Assembly: GCA_020048595.1 (NCBI GenBank)
Contig: JAIFMH010000320.1
Location: forward strand, 1 to 20,322
DNA: 20,322 nt
Direction: 5' to 3'
Source: Bacteroidota bacterium
GTDB lineage: Bacteria; Bacteroidota; Bacteroidia; Bacteroidales; UBA4417
The notes under the pieces are model-generated. The model ran no database searches, was not told the origin of the DNA, and worked only from the letters and a program-made list of their open reading frames with translations. Positions 8,101-18,500 of the stretch are shown one piece after another. A program made the translations under genes and the position numbers. Every line of letters begins with the position of its first letter. The first letter of the stretch is position 1.

Positions 8101-11100
8101 AAATGGATGTGGTTGGAAATGAAGCCATTTATATCCCTTCTGTGTATAACCAAACGGCCTACACCTGGAATAACGGTGTAGCAGCAAATATTTTTACAGG
8201 AACAAATACAATCAGTGATTGGTCTATACCTACAAACAGCAAGGCATTTCTTGATGGTGATTATACGGCAGGTGATAATACCACAGGTGGAGGCACTTTT
8301 GGATCACCAAGAAAGTTTTTCAGTATCGCAAGCTCATCATGGAATTTAAATACAACCTGGTCGTATACTTCAGGGGGAGGGGCAGTTCCTGCCGGAGCAG
8401 TAGCAGGAGTTAATTATCCTGGTCCGAATAGCATAGTAATTATTGAAAACAACAGTACAGTCAATCTGACAGCAAATCATAGCTGTGCAAGTCTTCAAAT
8501 TGCTTCAGGGTCAGTGTTGGATATTTATACATATTCCGGCAGTATTTTTAGTATGGTGCTAAATCAGCCTTCAGGAAATAATGGTTTATTCAGATTAACC
8601 ACTGCGGTTGGATCCCCTAAATTATTTGCATTTCCTACCGGTGACTTTTCAGATTTTAACGTAAATCATGGCACTACTGAGTTTTATGATATTGATGGAA
8701 CTGTAGGTGCTGAATATATATTGCCAGCTAATGTTACCTCATATGGCAACCTGATTTTAACAGCCAAAGGTGGGGATAATCTTGTTTTACCCAATAATAG
8801 CTATACTACTATAAACGGAGATCTTACCTGTACCGGCGACAACCCTGATGCTTGGGTTACTATGAGTTGGTTAACTGCGGGTGTTTACACACCTGTTGTT
8901 GAAAAAACCATACATGTAACAGGAAATATGTTTATCAATAATGGTACTTTTTTATTTCTGGATGATCAGGCACCACAACATTTAATTGTGGATGGAAATG
9001 TTACAATCGCTCCAACAGCTGTTTTTGATACTTACAATAATTATCCGGTTAACAATGGTACTTCTGTTAGATTAAATTCTTTTAATATTGGTGGTAGTTT
9101 TATTAATAACAGTAATGCTAATCCCAGTGCCCGGTTTAGAAACGGAAATAACTATGTAAATCTGACATTTTTTGGAAATACTAATGAATCCATTACAAGC
9201 ACAGGAGGTGCTACGCCCAATACCATTCTCAATAAAGTTACCATTAACAAAGGAAATTCCCAGGCTACAATGCTCACATGTGACATTGCGGGTTCCCTAT
9301 CTACGTCAAATGATAATTGGCTAACCTTACTAAATGGCACATTCAGGTATATGCGAAATGTGAATACTGATTTCACTGTAAGCACCGTTACCCCTTTTAC
9401 AATTCCTGAAACTGCTGCTTTCCAATCCGAATATACAACTGCGAATAAAATACTTATTGCCAATAGTGCATCTAATACCAATGATGTTTATTTAAACGGA
9501 AAACTGAAAGTAGTTTCAGGGAATGTTTATATCGGGCCAATTAACGGCACAACTGTCAATAATAACGATATTGAATATTCAGGAAGCGGCTTTTCGGAAA
9601 TTGAAGTAACTGGTGGCATACTGGTAGTTAATGGCCAGATACGCCAGAATGCTTCATCAACAGCTGGTATTTTAACTTACAAGCAGAGTGGAGGTGCTGT
9701 TACTATTAATGGAAATGCGGCAAATACTACCAATGCTAAACTTGAAGTATTAAATTCGGGCGAATTCACCATGTCAGACGGTACAATAACAATTTTACGT
9801 GGTGGTGGCGGAAACAGTTTCGGAGATTTATTCCTGCGTCCCGCATCAGGTACGGTAACCGGTGGAGAAATAATATTTTCAAATAATTTGAGTGGGAACA
9901 ATCAGCTCTATCTTTTAGATGCAACATTACCATTAAATAATCTTACGGTTACCGGACGAATAGCTGCAACAGCATCATCAGCCACGGTTAAATTGATGGT
10001 AAACCCATTAATATTAAACGGAAATCTTACCCTATCCAATGCACAAAGTATTCTTGATGTAAATTCAGTTTACAATTTGCCGCTTACCATAAAAGGTGAC
10101 TTCACTAACAATGGAGCTTATAACCGGTACAATAACCTTACAACTTTCAGTGGTGGAATTCAGTCACTTTTAGGAAGCACCGCAACGTCCTTTTATGATT
10201 TAAATGCAAGCCCGATTACGAAATTAACCCTCAGCAAAGATATAAGTGTATACCATGATCTAACATTGGGGAATGGAACATTAGAATGTACCACATTTCT
10301 TGTTAATGCAAAAGGGAATATTGAAAACAATGCAACTTATACCAATACCAATACTACCAGTGGAGTAATCCTAGATGGAAGTTCATTGCAACGCTTATCC
10401 GGAACCGGAACATTTGGACAGTTGGAGTTAAATAATACCGCCGGAGCTGTGATAGATAACAGTATATCATTAACCAGGGATCTGGTTCTTAATAATGGCA
10501 TTTTCGATATAACCGAATTCCTCCTGACATTAGGACAAAACAGCACCATTGTACCCAAAGGTACCGCGTTCAGCACAACCAAAATGATTACATCTGACGG
10601 AGTGTGGAGTAATGTAGGAATCCTTAAAGTATTTGGAACTCCGTTATCAACCACTTTTACTTATCCATTAGGAACTCCCGGCAAATATACCCCGGCTATT
10701 TTTACGATAACAGCCAATGGGGCCGTAGGTTCTATGCGCGTTAACAATATAAACAGCAGGCATCCGGCTGTTATCGATCCGGCAAATGTTTTAAAGTATT
10801 ACTGGGAGGTTGAAAGCATTGGAATTTCAGGATTCTCCGGCAATATGCTTTTATTTTATAAAGGAACTGACGTAGCTGGCGGTCCCGAGAGCAGTTATAT
10901 TGCAGCTCAATTGCTAACACCCGGCACCAATTGGAGTAAAGCCGCCACAGGCCCGGGAACAGACAATGTGGATGAGACAAATCATACTATCACTTTTAAT
11001 TACAATAATTCCAGTAATCTGACAGGCCAATATACTGCCGGAAATGATGCTGCAATTCCTACCACAGTACCCCAATACACAAGTAATAAGGATGGTAATT

Positions 11101-14100
11101 GGACTGATAATACCATATGGGATTATACGGGTCCTCTACCTGAATATCCTTGTCCGGTTGGGGGCCCTAACGGATTTATAGTAACTATTAACCATGTGAT
11201 AACAGCAAACGCAAATTATTGTTTTGCATATAAAACATCCATCAACAATAAACTTAAAGCTGTATCGCCATATTATGGTCATAACTTCGGATCTGTTTAT
11301 GGCAATGGCACCTTGTACCTTGAAAGCTTTGTTTTCCCGGCCGGAAGATATTCTGCATTTATTGATTGTTCAGGAAATAGCACAATAGAATATGGTGGAG
11401 CGGGAGTGTATGATATTAATGCAACTCTATATTCTTCAACTCCTCGAGTACTCCTGTCCGGTACCGGAACCCGCATATTGCCTGACAAAGACCTGATCAT
11501 ATGTAAACAATTAAAGATTGATGATGGTAGTTTAGGCTCATTGACATTGGATAACAGCATTAACAACCGTAAGCTTACCATCAACGGGACATTTGAACGG
11601 TATAATAATGGTATATTTAGTAGTGGAACAGGACCAAATGCTATTGTTTCATTCGCAGGTTCTTCTGTACAAACCATTGGTGGTCCATTGGGCAATTTTA
11701 CCGGAACCAGTGCCTTTAATAATTTTGAGATAAATAACAGTGCCGGCATTTCACTTAATACGAATGGCAGCATAGAAGTTGATGGCAACTTGCTGCTCAC
11801 CAATGGATTAATAACCACTACAAGTACAAATAAATTAACTATTACAAATTTTTCCGTTTCATGTGTGATTCCTGATGGCGGGAGTGCAACATCATATGTT
11901 GACGGGCCCTTAATAAAAAAACTTAACCAGGGAGATCCATTATTCAAGTTTCCTGTAGGGAAAAAAGCTCACGGATTAGGAAACAATCTTTCCCTGCGGG
12001 CAACCCAAACTGGCACATTGCTTTGGGTTGTTGAGTATTTTAATCCTAATACTTATCCTAGTTACGCCGCACCATTAACAGCTGTAAATACAAAAGAATA
12101 TTGGAATGTAAGCGGTGTTCCGGCTGCAAGCCAGGCTTATATTGATTTGAGCTGGAATAATGCCAGCGATTTAACCCCTTTGATGACTCAGAATGGATTA
12201 TCGGATATGCGGGTTGCAGAGCATAACGGAACGGACTGGATAGAAATAGCATCGGGAACCGTAAGTGGAAGCGATAATTATAATGGAAGTGTGGAAACAT
12301 CAAACCGCAGCACAATACTTGCAGGCTCGAGAAACTATACCATTGCATGTGTAAATACACCTAAACCCCGGATAAAGATGTCTCCTTCCGGGCCGGTTTG
12401 CGGTACAAATGGTATTCCGGTAACTTTAACAACAACCCTTTTAATAGTTGCGCCATTTACAATAAACTATACCGAGAACGGAATCGCGAAATCAATTTCG
12501 CCTGTCTCTTTCCCTGCAACAATACCTACACAGGCTAGCGGCGGAATTTATAAATTAACCGGGTTTACTTACAACTATCCTGCCGGTACATTACAAACCG
12601 GTGTTTACGATAAAACTTCAATAACCACTTATGCTGAGCCAACTACTTCAGCAGCTGGTTTTGACCAATCCCTTTGTGGTGCTACCAGTGCTACCTTAGC
12701 TGCTAATGCACCTGTTTCAGGTATTGGTTTATGGAGCATCGTCAGCGGTGCCGGGGGGACACTAGTAGCGCCAACATCACGCAACAGTGTTTTTAACGGA
12801 ACTAATGGTTCAACATACATTCTGAGATGGACAATCAGTAATGGAACCTGTACTTCTGCTGATGATGTTACAATTTCGTTTCCCCTTTTAGCAGCACAAC
12901 CTTCCGTATTTACAGTAAGTTCACCAACAGTTTGCCAGGGTAGTACTGGTGTAGTGTATACTGTCCCTAACGATCCTTCTGTAACCTATAATTGGAGTTA
13001 CAGCGGTACAGGTGCTACCATAACCGGAACTACTAACTCAGTAACTGTTAACTTTAATACAACTGCAACAGCTGGTACCCTGAGTGTTACAGCAACCAAC
13101 AGCTGTAACACCAGTGCTGCACAAAGTATTAGTATTGCTGTAAATCCAGTAGGCATATGGGCAGGTGGTACTTTAGGCGCATTGAACGACTGGAATACTG
13201 CATCCAACTGGTCATGCAGCTATATCCCGGATCTTACGGTTTCTGTGCTAATACCCAATGTTGCAAATAAACCCATCTTAAACTCAGGAGCAATTGGAAA
13301 AGCAAAAAATATTTTAATAAATAACGGTTCTTCAATAACGGTTTCCGGCAATACTCTTCAAATTGCAGGAACTATTACAAATAACGGAACATTTACGGCC
13401 ACTGCAGGAACCATTGAAATGAATGGAACTTTAGCTCAAACAATTGGCTCAGGTGTTTTTGCCGGAAACACCATTAATGGTTTGACAATCAATAACCCGG
13501 CTGGAGTTACCCTTGGTGGCCCGCTTAATGTTACAGGAATTGTAAATGCACGTAGTGGAAACCTTATTTCAGGAGGAAATTTAACGCTTATATCGACAGT
13601 TGCTCAAACCGCTTTAATTGACGGCACTGGCACTGGAACAATAACAGGAAATGTTACAATGCAAAGGTATCTACCATCGGGATATGGATACAAATACATC
13701 AGTTCTCCTTTCCAGGCAGCAACAGTTAATGAGCTTGCCACTGAAGTTGACCTTGGCGCATCCTTCCCCAATCTTTATCAATATGACGAAGATAATCACA
13801 GGGATTCATCGGGTGTGGCTATCTATACAACAGGCTGGTCAAAATATGTAACACCGGCATCTCTGTTGTTACCTATGAAAGGTTATGCAGCAAATACAGG
13901 TAATGTGGCGGCAGCCAAAACTATTGTAGTAACTGGTGCGGTAAACAATAATATTTTAACCACACAAACCCTGTATAACCATAACAGACCATTTACCAAA
14001 GGCTTTAACCTGGTTGGTAATCCATACCCATCCCCTATTGATTGGAATGCATCAAATGGCTGGACAAAAAATAATATTGATAATGCTCTGTACTTTTTTG

Positions 14101-15002
14101 ATAATGGCGCAACCAATCAATATACAGGAACATACAGTTCATATATTAATGGATTTTCAACCGGTTCAGCCGGAAATATAATTGCGTCGATGCAGGGATT
14201 TTTCATTCATGTTTCTAATGGCGCATATCCAGTGACTGCTGCCTTAGGAATGGACAACCGGGTGCGAGTAAACAACTTGTCGCCGGTATACCATAAATCG
14301 GCTTACGATCAATACCTGCCCAGCGTAAGGCTTGCAGCAAACTTTGAAAATGAGAAAACGGCAGATCAGGCAATTGTATATTTCGATGATATGGCTTCCA
14401 CCTCATTTGATCAGCAGTTAGATGCCTTAAAACTGATGAATACTGATGTTACGGTTCCGAATTTTTATGCTGTAACACCACAAACGGAAAGGTTATCCAT
14501 CAGCGCTATCCCATACCCGGTTGAAAGTATTTCAAAATATCCTCTTGGCATAAAAACCGAAAAAGCAGATTGGATTTTGATGTCAGCTTCAGCTATTTCT
14601 GATCTCCCATCAGGACTGCGGGTTTATCTCAGCGATGAAGCTACAGGCCTTATACAGGATTTGCAGGCAAAACCACAGTACCGCATTTACCTGAATAGCG
14701 GAACGATCGAAAACCGGTTCGCCCTGCTTTTCAGTGAACAAGATCTGGAGAGTACACCAAAAGAAGAAGACTCGTTTTACGCTTACATAGCAAACAGTGT
14801 ACTTAATGTTTTTGCAGAACTTGCCTCAGGCGATGAAGCACAGCTGGTAATCAGCAATTTACTGGGCCAAAAAATGTATCAAGACGATCATTTTAAAGAT
14901 GGCCTGCACCAGATAGATACTAAACTGCCTGCCGGAATGTATGTTCTGACACTGTATTCGCAGAAAGGAATTACTTCGACGAAAATTTATATCCCGAAAT
15001 GA
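5196..15002 (+). CDS. Giant beta-helix adhesin, 3' part with T9SS sorting domain
   Basis: 3,268 codons are open from GTG 5196, but the frame is coding from about 5013 and the GTG is not a true start. The order is: end of cassette 1; cassette 2 (W-x5-W at 5424, beta-helix repeats, FPVG domain at 7866); cassette 3 (8340, YPLG at 10662); cassette 4 (11100, FPVG at 11949). Cys-containing Ig/PKD-like repeats follow (about 12370-13150: PVCGTNG, SLCGATS, TVCQGST), then a fifth W-x5-W module (13191-13211). Next comes the T9SS-cargo block with RYLPSGYGYKYISSPF (about 13667-13714), GFNLVGNPYPSPIDW (about 14003-14047) and QGFFIHV. The T9SS type A sorting domain ends at 15002. The product is presumably exported by Sec, then by T9SS, and attached to the cell surface as an adhesin or matrix protein. 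The ligand is unknown. The stop overlaps the next start (ATGA), implying coupled translation. Confidence 0.85.
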   Translation: MSGTFTDATVKLDGSEIDFTNVVAQAASQPGSYSKVTSVPASGSITAASIGSVSTDKWLAIGTSTIKTYYAYQTGGWNTPVTWTLDPSGTTQVGSSIPIDNDFVIILPGRTVTLPADIATSGLDVTIEAGGFLDLSTFQFTTGFSKLSGQGTLAISSNIFPTPITTNNFILAGGGTTEYRTTINLPLQAIYNNLAINAIGITVTQTIDLTLNGNLHVKNGTFRINDNTARKLKLTVNGDLTVNAGASISVGSGVTNLTTNPLGITGGTAPFINYYDQQSHRIVLNGNFTNNGTVRFTNLTYPVFNAFPPTTSGATTGFATVYFQGASDATLLCAGTTDFYNLVLDKGIDQTFKLTIYTSGSSYANFRLFGANVAGGDGGGANPNLKKALWIRTGTMVLEGLTMIPSLTEGNASEGGANPNSDFYIPANGALVLNGTDVVVLSTADDYREVNLAYNTVAPNNAALGISNGGTGCALSLYGKLQLNNGYLSTRESGGIITSNVSPGQFILNNGTVDAKQFLGSTGSASYQQNGGSFILRGRFQHTFTYSSIANLTDASVVTLSNVRATNGISDEYGTFNLNNESNVFAMSGGTFRIYDVCGDGTSAIQQKAFDVLSSTSNSNVTGGTIEIIPVSGSVPATDSPNFLITSSTSLGNLSINRTSSNSIVLLNTYPLVLLYNLTLTSGALNANNLDVTVAGNITFQSGTTYTPGTNTTILNGLSTQTFTVNLATALSLNKFTIDKASGSIVNFAGSQTVININDNFRLALGTLNDGGNTINVYKDVFNSGLHTGTGKISFVGTVAQAIDGNGVFNNVELNNNTSVTAPVSLIANMTLNGILTFSRDKLFNIGIYNLKLISTASIVNGGTLRYIQTAGNSGDGGLTKEYSATTAFIFPVGAPSTSHAGVTKWTPATIGFSSAPTSYGSITVIPVGYEHPATTVNNQSLTYFWRVKSSGFAGIPVNSVTHTFVYDQMDVVGNEAIYIPSVYNQTAYTWNNGVAANIFTGTNTISDWSIPTNSKAFLDGDYTAGDNTTGGGTFGSPRKFFSIASSSWNLNTTWSYTSGGGAVPAGAVAGVNYPGPNSIVIIENNSTVNLTANHSCASLQIASGSVLDIYTYSGSIFSMVLNQPSGNNGLFRLTTAVGSPKLFAFPTGDFSDFNVNHGTTEFYDIDGTVGAEYILPANVTSYGNLILTAKGGDNLVLPNNSYTTINGDLTCTGDNPDAWVTMSWLTAGVYTPVVEKTIHVTGNMFINNGTFLFLDDQAPQHLIVDGNVTIAPTAVFDTYNNYPVNNGTSVRLNSFNIGGSFINNSNANPSARFRNGNNYVNLTFFGNTNESITSTGGATPNTILNKVTINKGNSQATMLTCDIAGSLSTSNDNWLTLLNGTFRYMRNVNTDFTVSTVTPFTIPETAAFQSEYTTANKILIANSASNTNDVYLNGKLKVVSGNVYIGPINGTTVNNNDIEYSGSGFSEIEVTGGILVVNGQIRQNASSTAGILTYKQSGGAVTINGNAANTTNAKLEVLNSGEFTMSDGTITILRGGGGNSFGDLFLRPASGTVTGGEIIFSNNLSGNNQLYLLDATLPLNNLTVTGRIAATASSATVKLMVNPLILNGNLTLSNAQSILDVNSVYNLPLTIKGDFTNNGAYNRYNNLTTFSGGIQSLLGSTATSFYDLNASPITKLTLSKDISVYHDLTLGNGTLECTTFLVNAKGNIENNATYTNTNTTSGVILDGSSLQRLSGTGTFGQLELNNTAGAVIDNSISLTRDLVLNNGIFDITEFLLTLGQNSTIVPKGTAFSTTKMITSDGVWSNVGILKVFGTPLSTTFTYPLGTPGKYTPAIFTITANGAVGSMRVNNINSRHPAVIDPANVLKYYWEVESIGISGFSGNMLLFYKGTDVAGGPESSYIAAQLLTPGTNWSKAATGPGTDNVDETNHTITFNYNNSSNLTGQYTAGNDAAIPTTVPQYTSNKDGNWTDNTIWDYTGPLPEYPCPVGGPNGFIVTINHVITANANYCFAYKTSINNKLKAVSPYYGHNFGSVYGNGTLYLESFVFPAGRYSAFIDCSGNSTIEYGGAGVYDINATLYSSTPRVLLSGTGTRILPDKDLIICKQLKIDDGSLGSLTLDNSINNRKLTINGTFERYNNGIFSSGTGPNAIVSFAGSSVQTIGGPLGNFTGTSAFNNFEINNSAGISLNTNGSIEVDGNLLLTNGLITTTSTNKLTITNFSVSCVIPDGGSATSYVDGPLIKKLNQGDPLFKFPVGKKAHGLGNNLSLRATQTGTLLWVVEYFNPNTYPSYAAPLTAVNTKEYWNVSGVPAASQAYIDLSWNNASDLTPLMTQNGLSDMRVAEHNGTDWIEIASGTVSGSDNYNGSVETSNRSTILAGSRNYTIACVNTPKPRIKMSPSGPVCGTNGIPVTLTTTLLIVAPFTINYTENGIAKSISPVSFPATIPTQASGGIYKLTGFTYNYPAGTLQTGVYDKTSITTYAEPTTSAAGFDQSLCGATSATLAANAPVSGIGLWSIVSGAGGTLVAPTSRNSVFNGTNGSTYILRWTISNGTCTSADDVTISFPLLAAQPSVFTVSSPTVCQGSTGVVYTVPNDPSVTYNWSYSGTGATITGTTNSVTVNFNTTATAGTLSVTATNSCNTSAAQSISIAVNPVGIWAGGTLGALNDWNTASNWSCSYIPDLTVSVLIPNVANKPILNSGAIGKAKNILINNGSSITVSGNTLQIAGTITNNGTFTATAGTIEMNGTLAQTIGSGVFAGNTINGLTINNPAGVTLGGPLNVTGIVNARSGNLISGGNLTLISTVAQTALIDGTGTGTITGNVTMQRYLPSGYGYKYISSPFQAATVNELATEVDLGASFPNLYQYDEDNHRDSSGVAIYTTGWSKYVTPASLLLPMKGYAANTGNVAAAKTIVVTGAVNNNILTTQTLYNHNRPFTKGFNLVGNPYPSPIDWNASNGWTKNNIDNALYFFDNGATNQYTGTYSSYINGFSTGSAGNIIASMQGFFIHVSNGAYPVTAALGMDNRVRVNNLSPVYHKSAYDQYLPSVRLAANFENEKTADQAIVYFDDMASTSFDQQLDALKLMNTDVTVPNFYAVTPQTERLSISAIPYPVESISKYPLGIKTEKADWILMSASAISDLPSGLRVYLSDEATGLIQDLQAKPQYRIYLNSGTIENRFALLFSEQDLESTPKEEDSFYAYIANSVLNVFAELASGDEAQLVISNLLGQKMYQDDHFKDGLHQIDTKLPAGMYVLTLYSQKGITSTKIYIPK
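14776..15002 (+). other. T9SS C-terminal sorting domain (type A-like)
   Basis: The last roughly 75 residues of the adhesin show the sorting-domain pattern: a leading strand (SVLNVFAEL), LVISNLLGQKMYQ (the usual V-x-N-LxGQ-x-V block), LPAGMYVLTL (the PAGxY-x-L block) and a short basic end (TSTKIYIPK). In the Bacteroidota this signal directs Sec-exported proteins through the type IX system to the surface, where it is normally removed. Confidence 0.9.
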
Positions 15003-15526
15003 TGAATATGAACCATTTATATAAATCATCACATACCAAAACTGCAATCACATTCATTTGCGGGCTGGTATTGGTATTTCTTGGTTTTTCTGCTTATTCG
15101 CAGGAACATCCACCACGGCCGCTGCAAGTGTCTGTTTTTCAAAACCTGAGTTTCGGTGCAGTAATACAGGGAGCACTCGGAGGGCAGGTAATTATTGATC
15201 CTCAGGGTTCACGATCGATTTCGGGAGACATCATTCCTGTTAATATGGGATATACCTATTTCCCGGCTATTTTTGATGTTGAAGCTATACCAGGTTCACT
15301 GATAACAATTGCTAACGGATCGGATATAACTTTAAACGGGAATAACGGGGGAACTCTAACCATGCATATCGGAACATCCATTCCCAGATCTCCTTTTGTG
15401 GCTACCAAAAATCCGCCTTTTCGTAACCAGGTTCGGGTTGGTGGCACTCTGTATGTAGGTAACAGTATTGCTAACCCTTCAGGAAACTATATCGGGTTTT
15501 TCGAAGTAACTTTTGTTCAGCAATAA
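14999..15526 (+). CDS. DUF4402-type subunit within the usher operon, possible terminal subunit
   Basis: A 175-aa protein. The ATG at 14999 overlaps the adhesin stop by 4 nt; in-frame ATGs at 15002 and 15008 are alternatives. The signal peptide runs to about S34-Q35. The body has the DUF4402 blocks: LSFGAV near residue 50, GGQVIIDPQGSRS, VGGTLYVGN, and a GNYIGFFEVTFVQQ end with Gly 14 residues from the C-terminus. Two differences from the other three copies stand out. Only 17 residues separate the predicted mature start from the first FG, against about 25 in the intact paralogues, and they are Pro-rich (EHPPRP) instead of a Ser/Ala/Thr strand. The penultimate Tyr is also replaced by Gln. A subunit that can accept but not donate a strand would suit the tip of a fibre; this is inference. 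The usher starts 3 nt after its stop. Confidence 0.78.
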   Translation: MMNMNHLYKSSHTKTAITFICGLVLVFLGFSAYSQEHPPRPLQVSVFQNLSFGAVIQGALGGQVIIDPQGSRSISGDIIPVNMGYTYFPAIFDVEAIPGSLITIANGSDITLNGNNGGTLTMHIGTSIPRSPFVATKNPPFRNQVRVGGTLYVGNSIANPSGNYIGFFEVTFVQQ

Positions 15527-15529
15527 CCT

Positions 15530-18500
15530 ATGATTTTTACACCTTCCCATATCTCATGCCTGATAGCAACAAAACTGCCTCAACGGAAGGTATTGAATAC
15601 GCATACCCGGATTTTAATGACTGTCCTTCTATTAGTTGCATTACTTGTAAGTCCGGTTTTATTAAAAGCTCAGGATGCAGATGATGAATATGAAGAGATA
15701 TCTGTATTTTTAGCCGTACAGGGTATCGGAGGGTATGATATTACCGCAATCTATAAAAATGATCAGATATACCTGCCCATTTCAGATATGTTCCAGGTTC
15801 TGAAAATAAATCAGAAAACTTCCGAGTTTAATGATACCATCAGTGGTTTCTTCCTGGACGAAAACAATAAATATATTATTAGCCAGCCTGGCCACTCTAT
15901 TTTTATTAATGGAAAACTGATTCAACTCAGCGAAAATGAATTGCTGAATACTGAAACCTCAAGCCTTGCTTTACGACTTGACCAATATGGAAAACTTTTT
16001 GGATTAGACTGCAAATTCAATTTCAACAGTCTTTCGGTTGAACTAAAAACCAATCTCGAACTGCCAGTTATTAAAGAATTACGGCTTGAGCAGATGCGCA
16101 AAAACATCAGCCGTTTACGCGGGGAAATCAAAGTTGACACTACCTACAAGCGTAAATACCATCTTTTCAGAGGAGGAATGGCTGATTGGTCAATTTATTC
16201 GACCCAGATAACCGGTGGAACAACCGTAACCCGCGCATCATTGGGGCTGGGAGCCGAATTTTTGGGCGGAGAAACAAACATTGAATTGTCCTATTCAACA
16301 AAGACCCATTTTGACAAAAGGCAACAACTGTATCGTTGGCGATGGGCGAATAATGATACAAAACTGGTTAAACAAATAATTGTGGGTAAGATTAATTCCC
16401 AATCCATTGCCAGTATCTATTCCCCTCTTATCGGAACAGTTATAACTAATGCGCCAACCTCTTTCCGCCGTTCATTTGGTAGCTATACCATGTCCGATTT
16501 TACTGAGCCCGGCTGGACTGTGGAGCTTTACATTAATAATGTAGTTGTTGATTATACCACTGCTGACGCAAAAGGATTTTATAAATTTGATATCCCACTC
16601 GTTTACGGTTCATCTAATGTTGAAGTAAGATTTTATGGACCATGGGGCGAGGAGAGACTAAAAAAACAGACAATTAATGTTCCATACACTTTTTTACCAA
16701 AAGGTGAAATGCAGTATACCGTTGCAGGTGCAATGGTTGATGACAGCACTCATAGTCTGTTTACCCGTGCTGAAACTAATTTTGGAATAACCCGTCACCT
16801 GACTTTAGGTGGTGGTTTTGAGTATCTGTCATCTATTACTTCGGCGCCATCTATTCCATTTGTAACAGGTTCAGCACAAATTTTCAACAATTTTCTTCTG
16901 AATGGCGAATATGCCTATGGTGTGCGAACCAAAGCACTTTTCAGCTACAGTTCACCTTCCGACATTGTATTTGACATTGATTATGCAAAATATGCGGAGG
17001 AGCAAAAAGCTATTATTTTTAACTACCTGGAAGAGCGTAAAGTACGTGTTTCCATTCCGATTTCGATAAATAAATTTAAAGCCTACAGCCGGTTTGCATT
17101 TATTCAGAATATCCTTAAAGAAACCAATTATTCAACTGCAGAAGCAACTATCTCAACATATGTTAAAGGCGTAAGCGCCAATTTTACAGGAAATGCCAAC
17201 TGGCTTAAAGATAAGGAACCGTATATTTATGGAAACCTTGCGCTAGGATTCCGGTTTTTCCATACACTTTCCGTCCGGCCTCAGGTACAATACGATTTTT
17301 CGAATAAAGAGATGATTTTTACCAAGCTTGAACTTGAAGAAAATTTCTCTCCGAGATGCAATCTTTCGTTGATGTGGGAAAACAATTTCCGCAGCAATAT
17401 CAATACGGTAGAGCTGACATTTAAGTATGACCTTGCCTTTGTTCAAACCACTTTTAATACCCGGATTTCGAAAGATTACATCCTGACCGGTCAGAGCGCC
17501 AGGGGCAGTTTTGCCTTTGGAAGCGGCAATGGCAAAGTGATTGCCGATATCCGCACACAGGTAGGCAGAGCTGGTGTAACAGTGATTCCTTTTCTGGATA
17601 TTAACAACAACAACCGCAGGGATGATGATGAACCAATTACCTCCGGAATGGATTTACGCATAAATGGAGGCCGCATATTATCTGATGTAAAAGATTCTAT
17701 TATCCGTATCCTCGACCTGGAACCATTTGCAAGCTATATGCTTGAATTCAGTGATACACAGTTCGACAACATTGCCTGGCAGATAAAAAACAAAACAGTA
17801 AGCATACTTATGGATCCCAACCAGTTTAAACTCTTGGAAGTACCTGTAAAAATAATGGGTGAAATTAACGGTATGATCTTTATAAAAACAGGTTCAAAAA
17901 TTAAGGCACAAGGACGGATTCTGATCAATATTTTTGATGAAAACGGGAATTTCGTTGCCAGCACTCAGAGTGAATCCGACGGTTACTACACATATTTAGG
18001 CTTAGCTCCAGGAAGATATTATGCAGAAGTTGACAGTATGCAATTAAAACGGTTAAAATATGTTTCGGAACCTGATCGGTTTGATTTTGAGATATTTCCA
18101 TCTATAAACGGGGATATTATCGACAATATCGAATTTGTATTATCGAAAGCAACTGCTAAAGTAGAAGAGATTGCAGTTGTAGAAAAGAAAGAAGAAGAAC
18201 TTAAACCAGTTGTGGCCGAGATAGCAGTTGTAGTAGCGGAAAAAGAAGAAATCAAACCGGTTGTGAAAGAGGAAATACCTGTAGCTGTTAAAGAAGCAGA
18301 AAAAGTTGCACCCGTTCAGAAAGAAGTTATTATTGTAACTCCTCCTGCTGAAGTTGTAACCAAAGCAACTGAAGATCATAAATTCTTCATTCAGGGTGGT
18401 GCGTTTATAAAACAAAAAAATGCAGAACGCCTGGTGAAAGATCTTTCGAAGCTGACATCGGAAAAATGGTTTATCGAAAAAGAAGGTGAATTCTTTAAAG

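Noticed and set aside
11297..11947. Long minus-strand frame (216 codons) opposite the adhesin
   Set aside because: It mirrors the Gly/Asn/Thr-rich repeats of the adhesin and is rich in Pro, Leu and Val as expected of an antisense shadow. The plus strand is clearly coding here.
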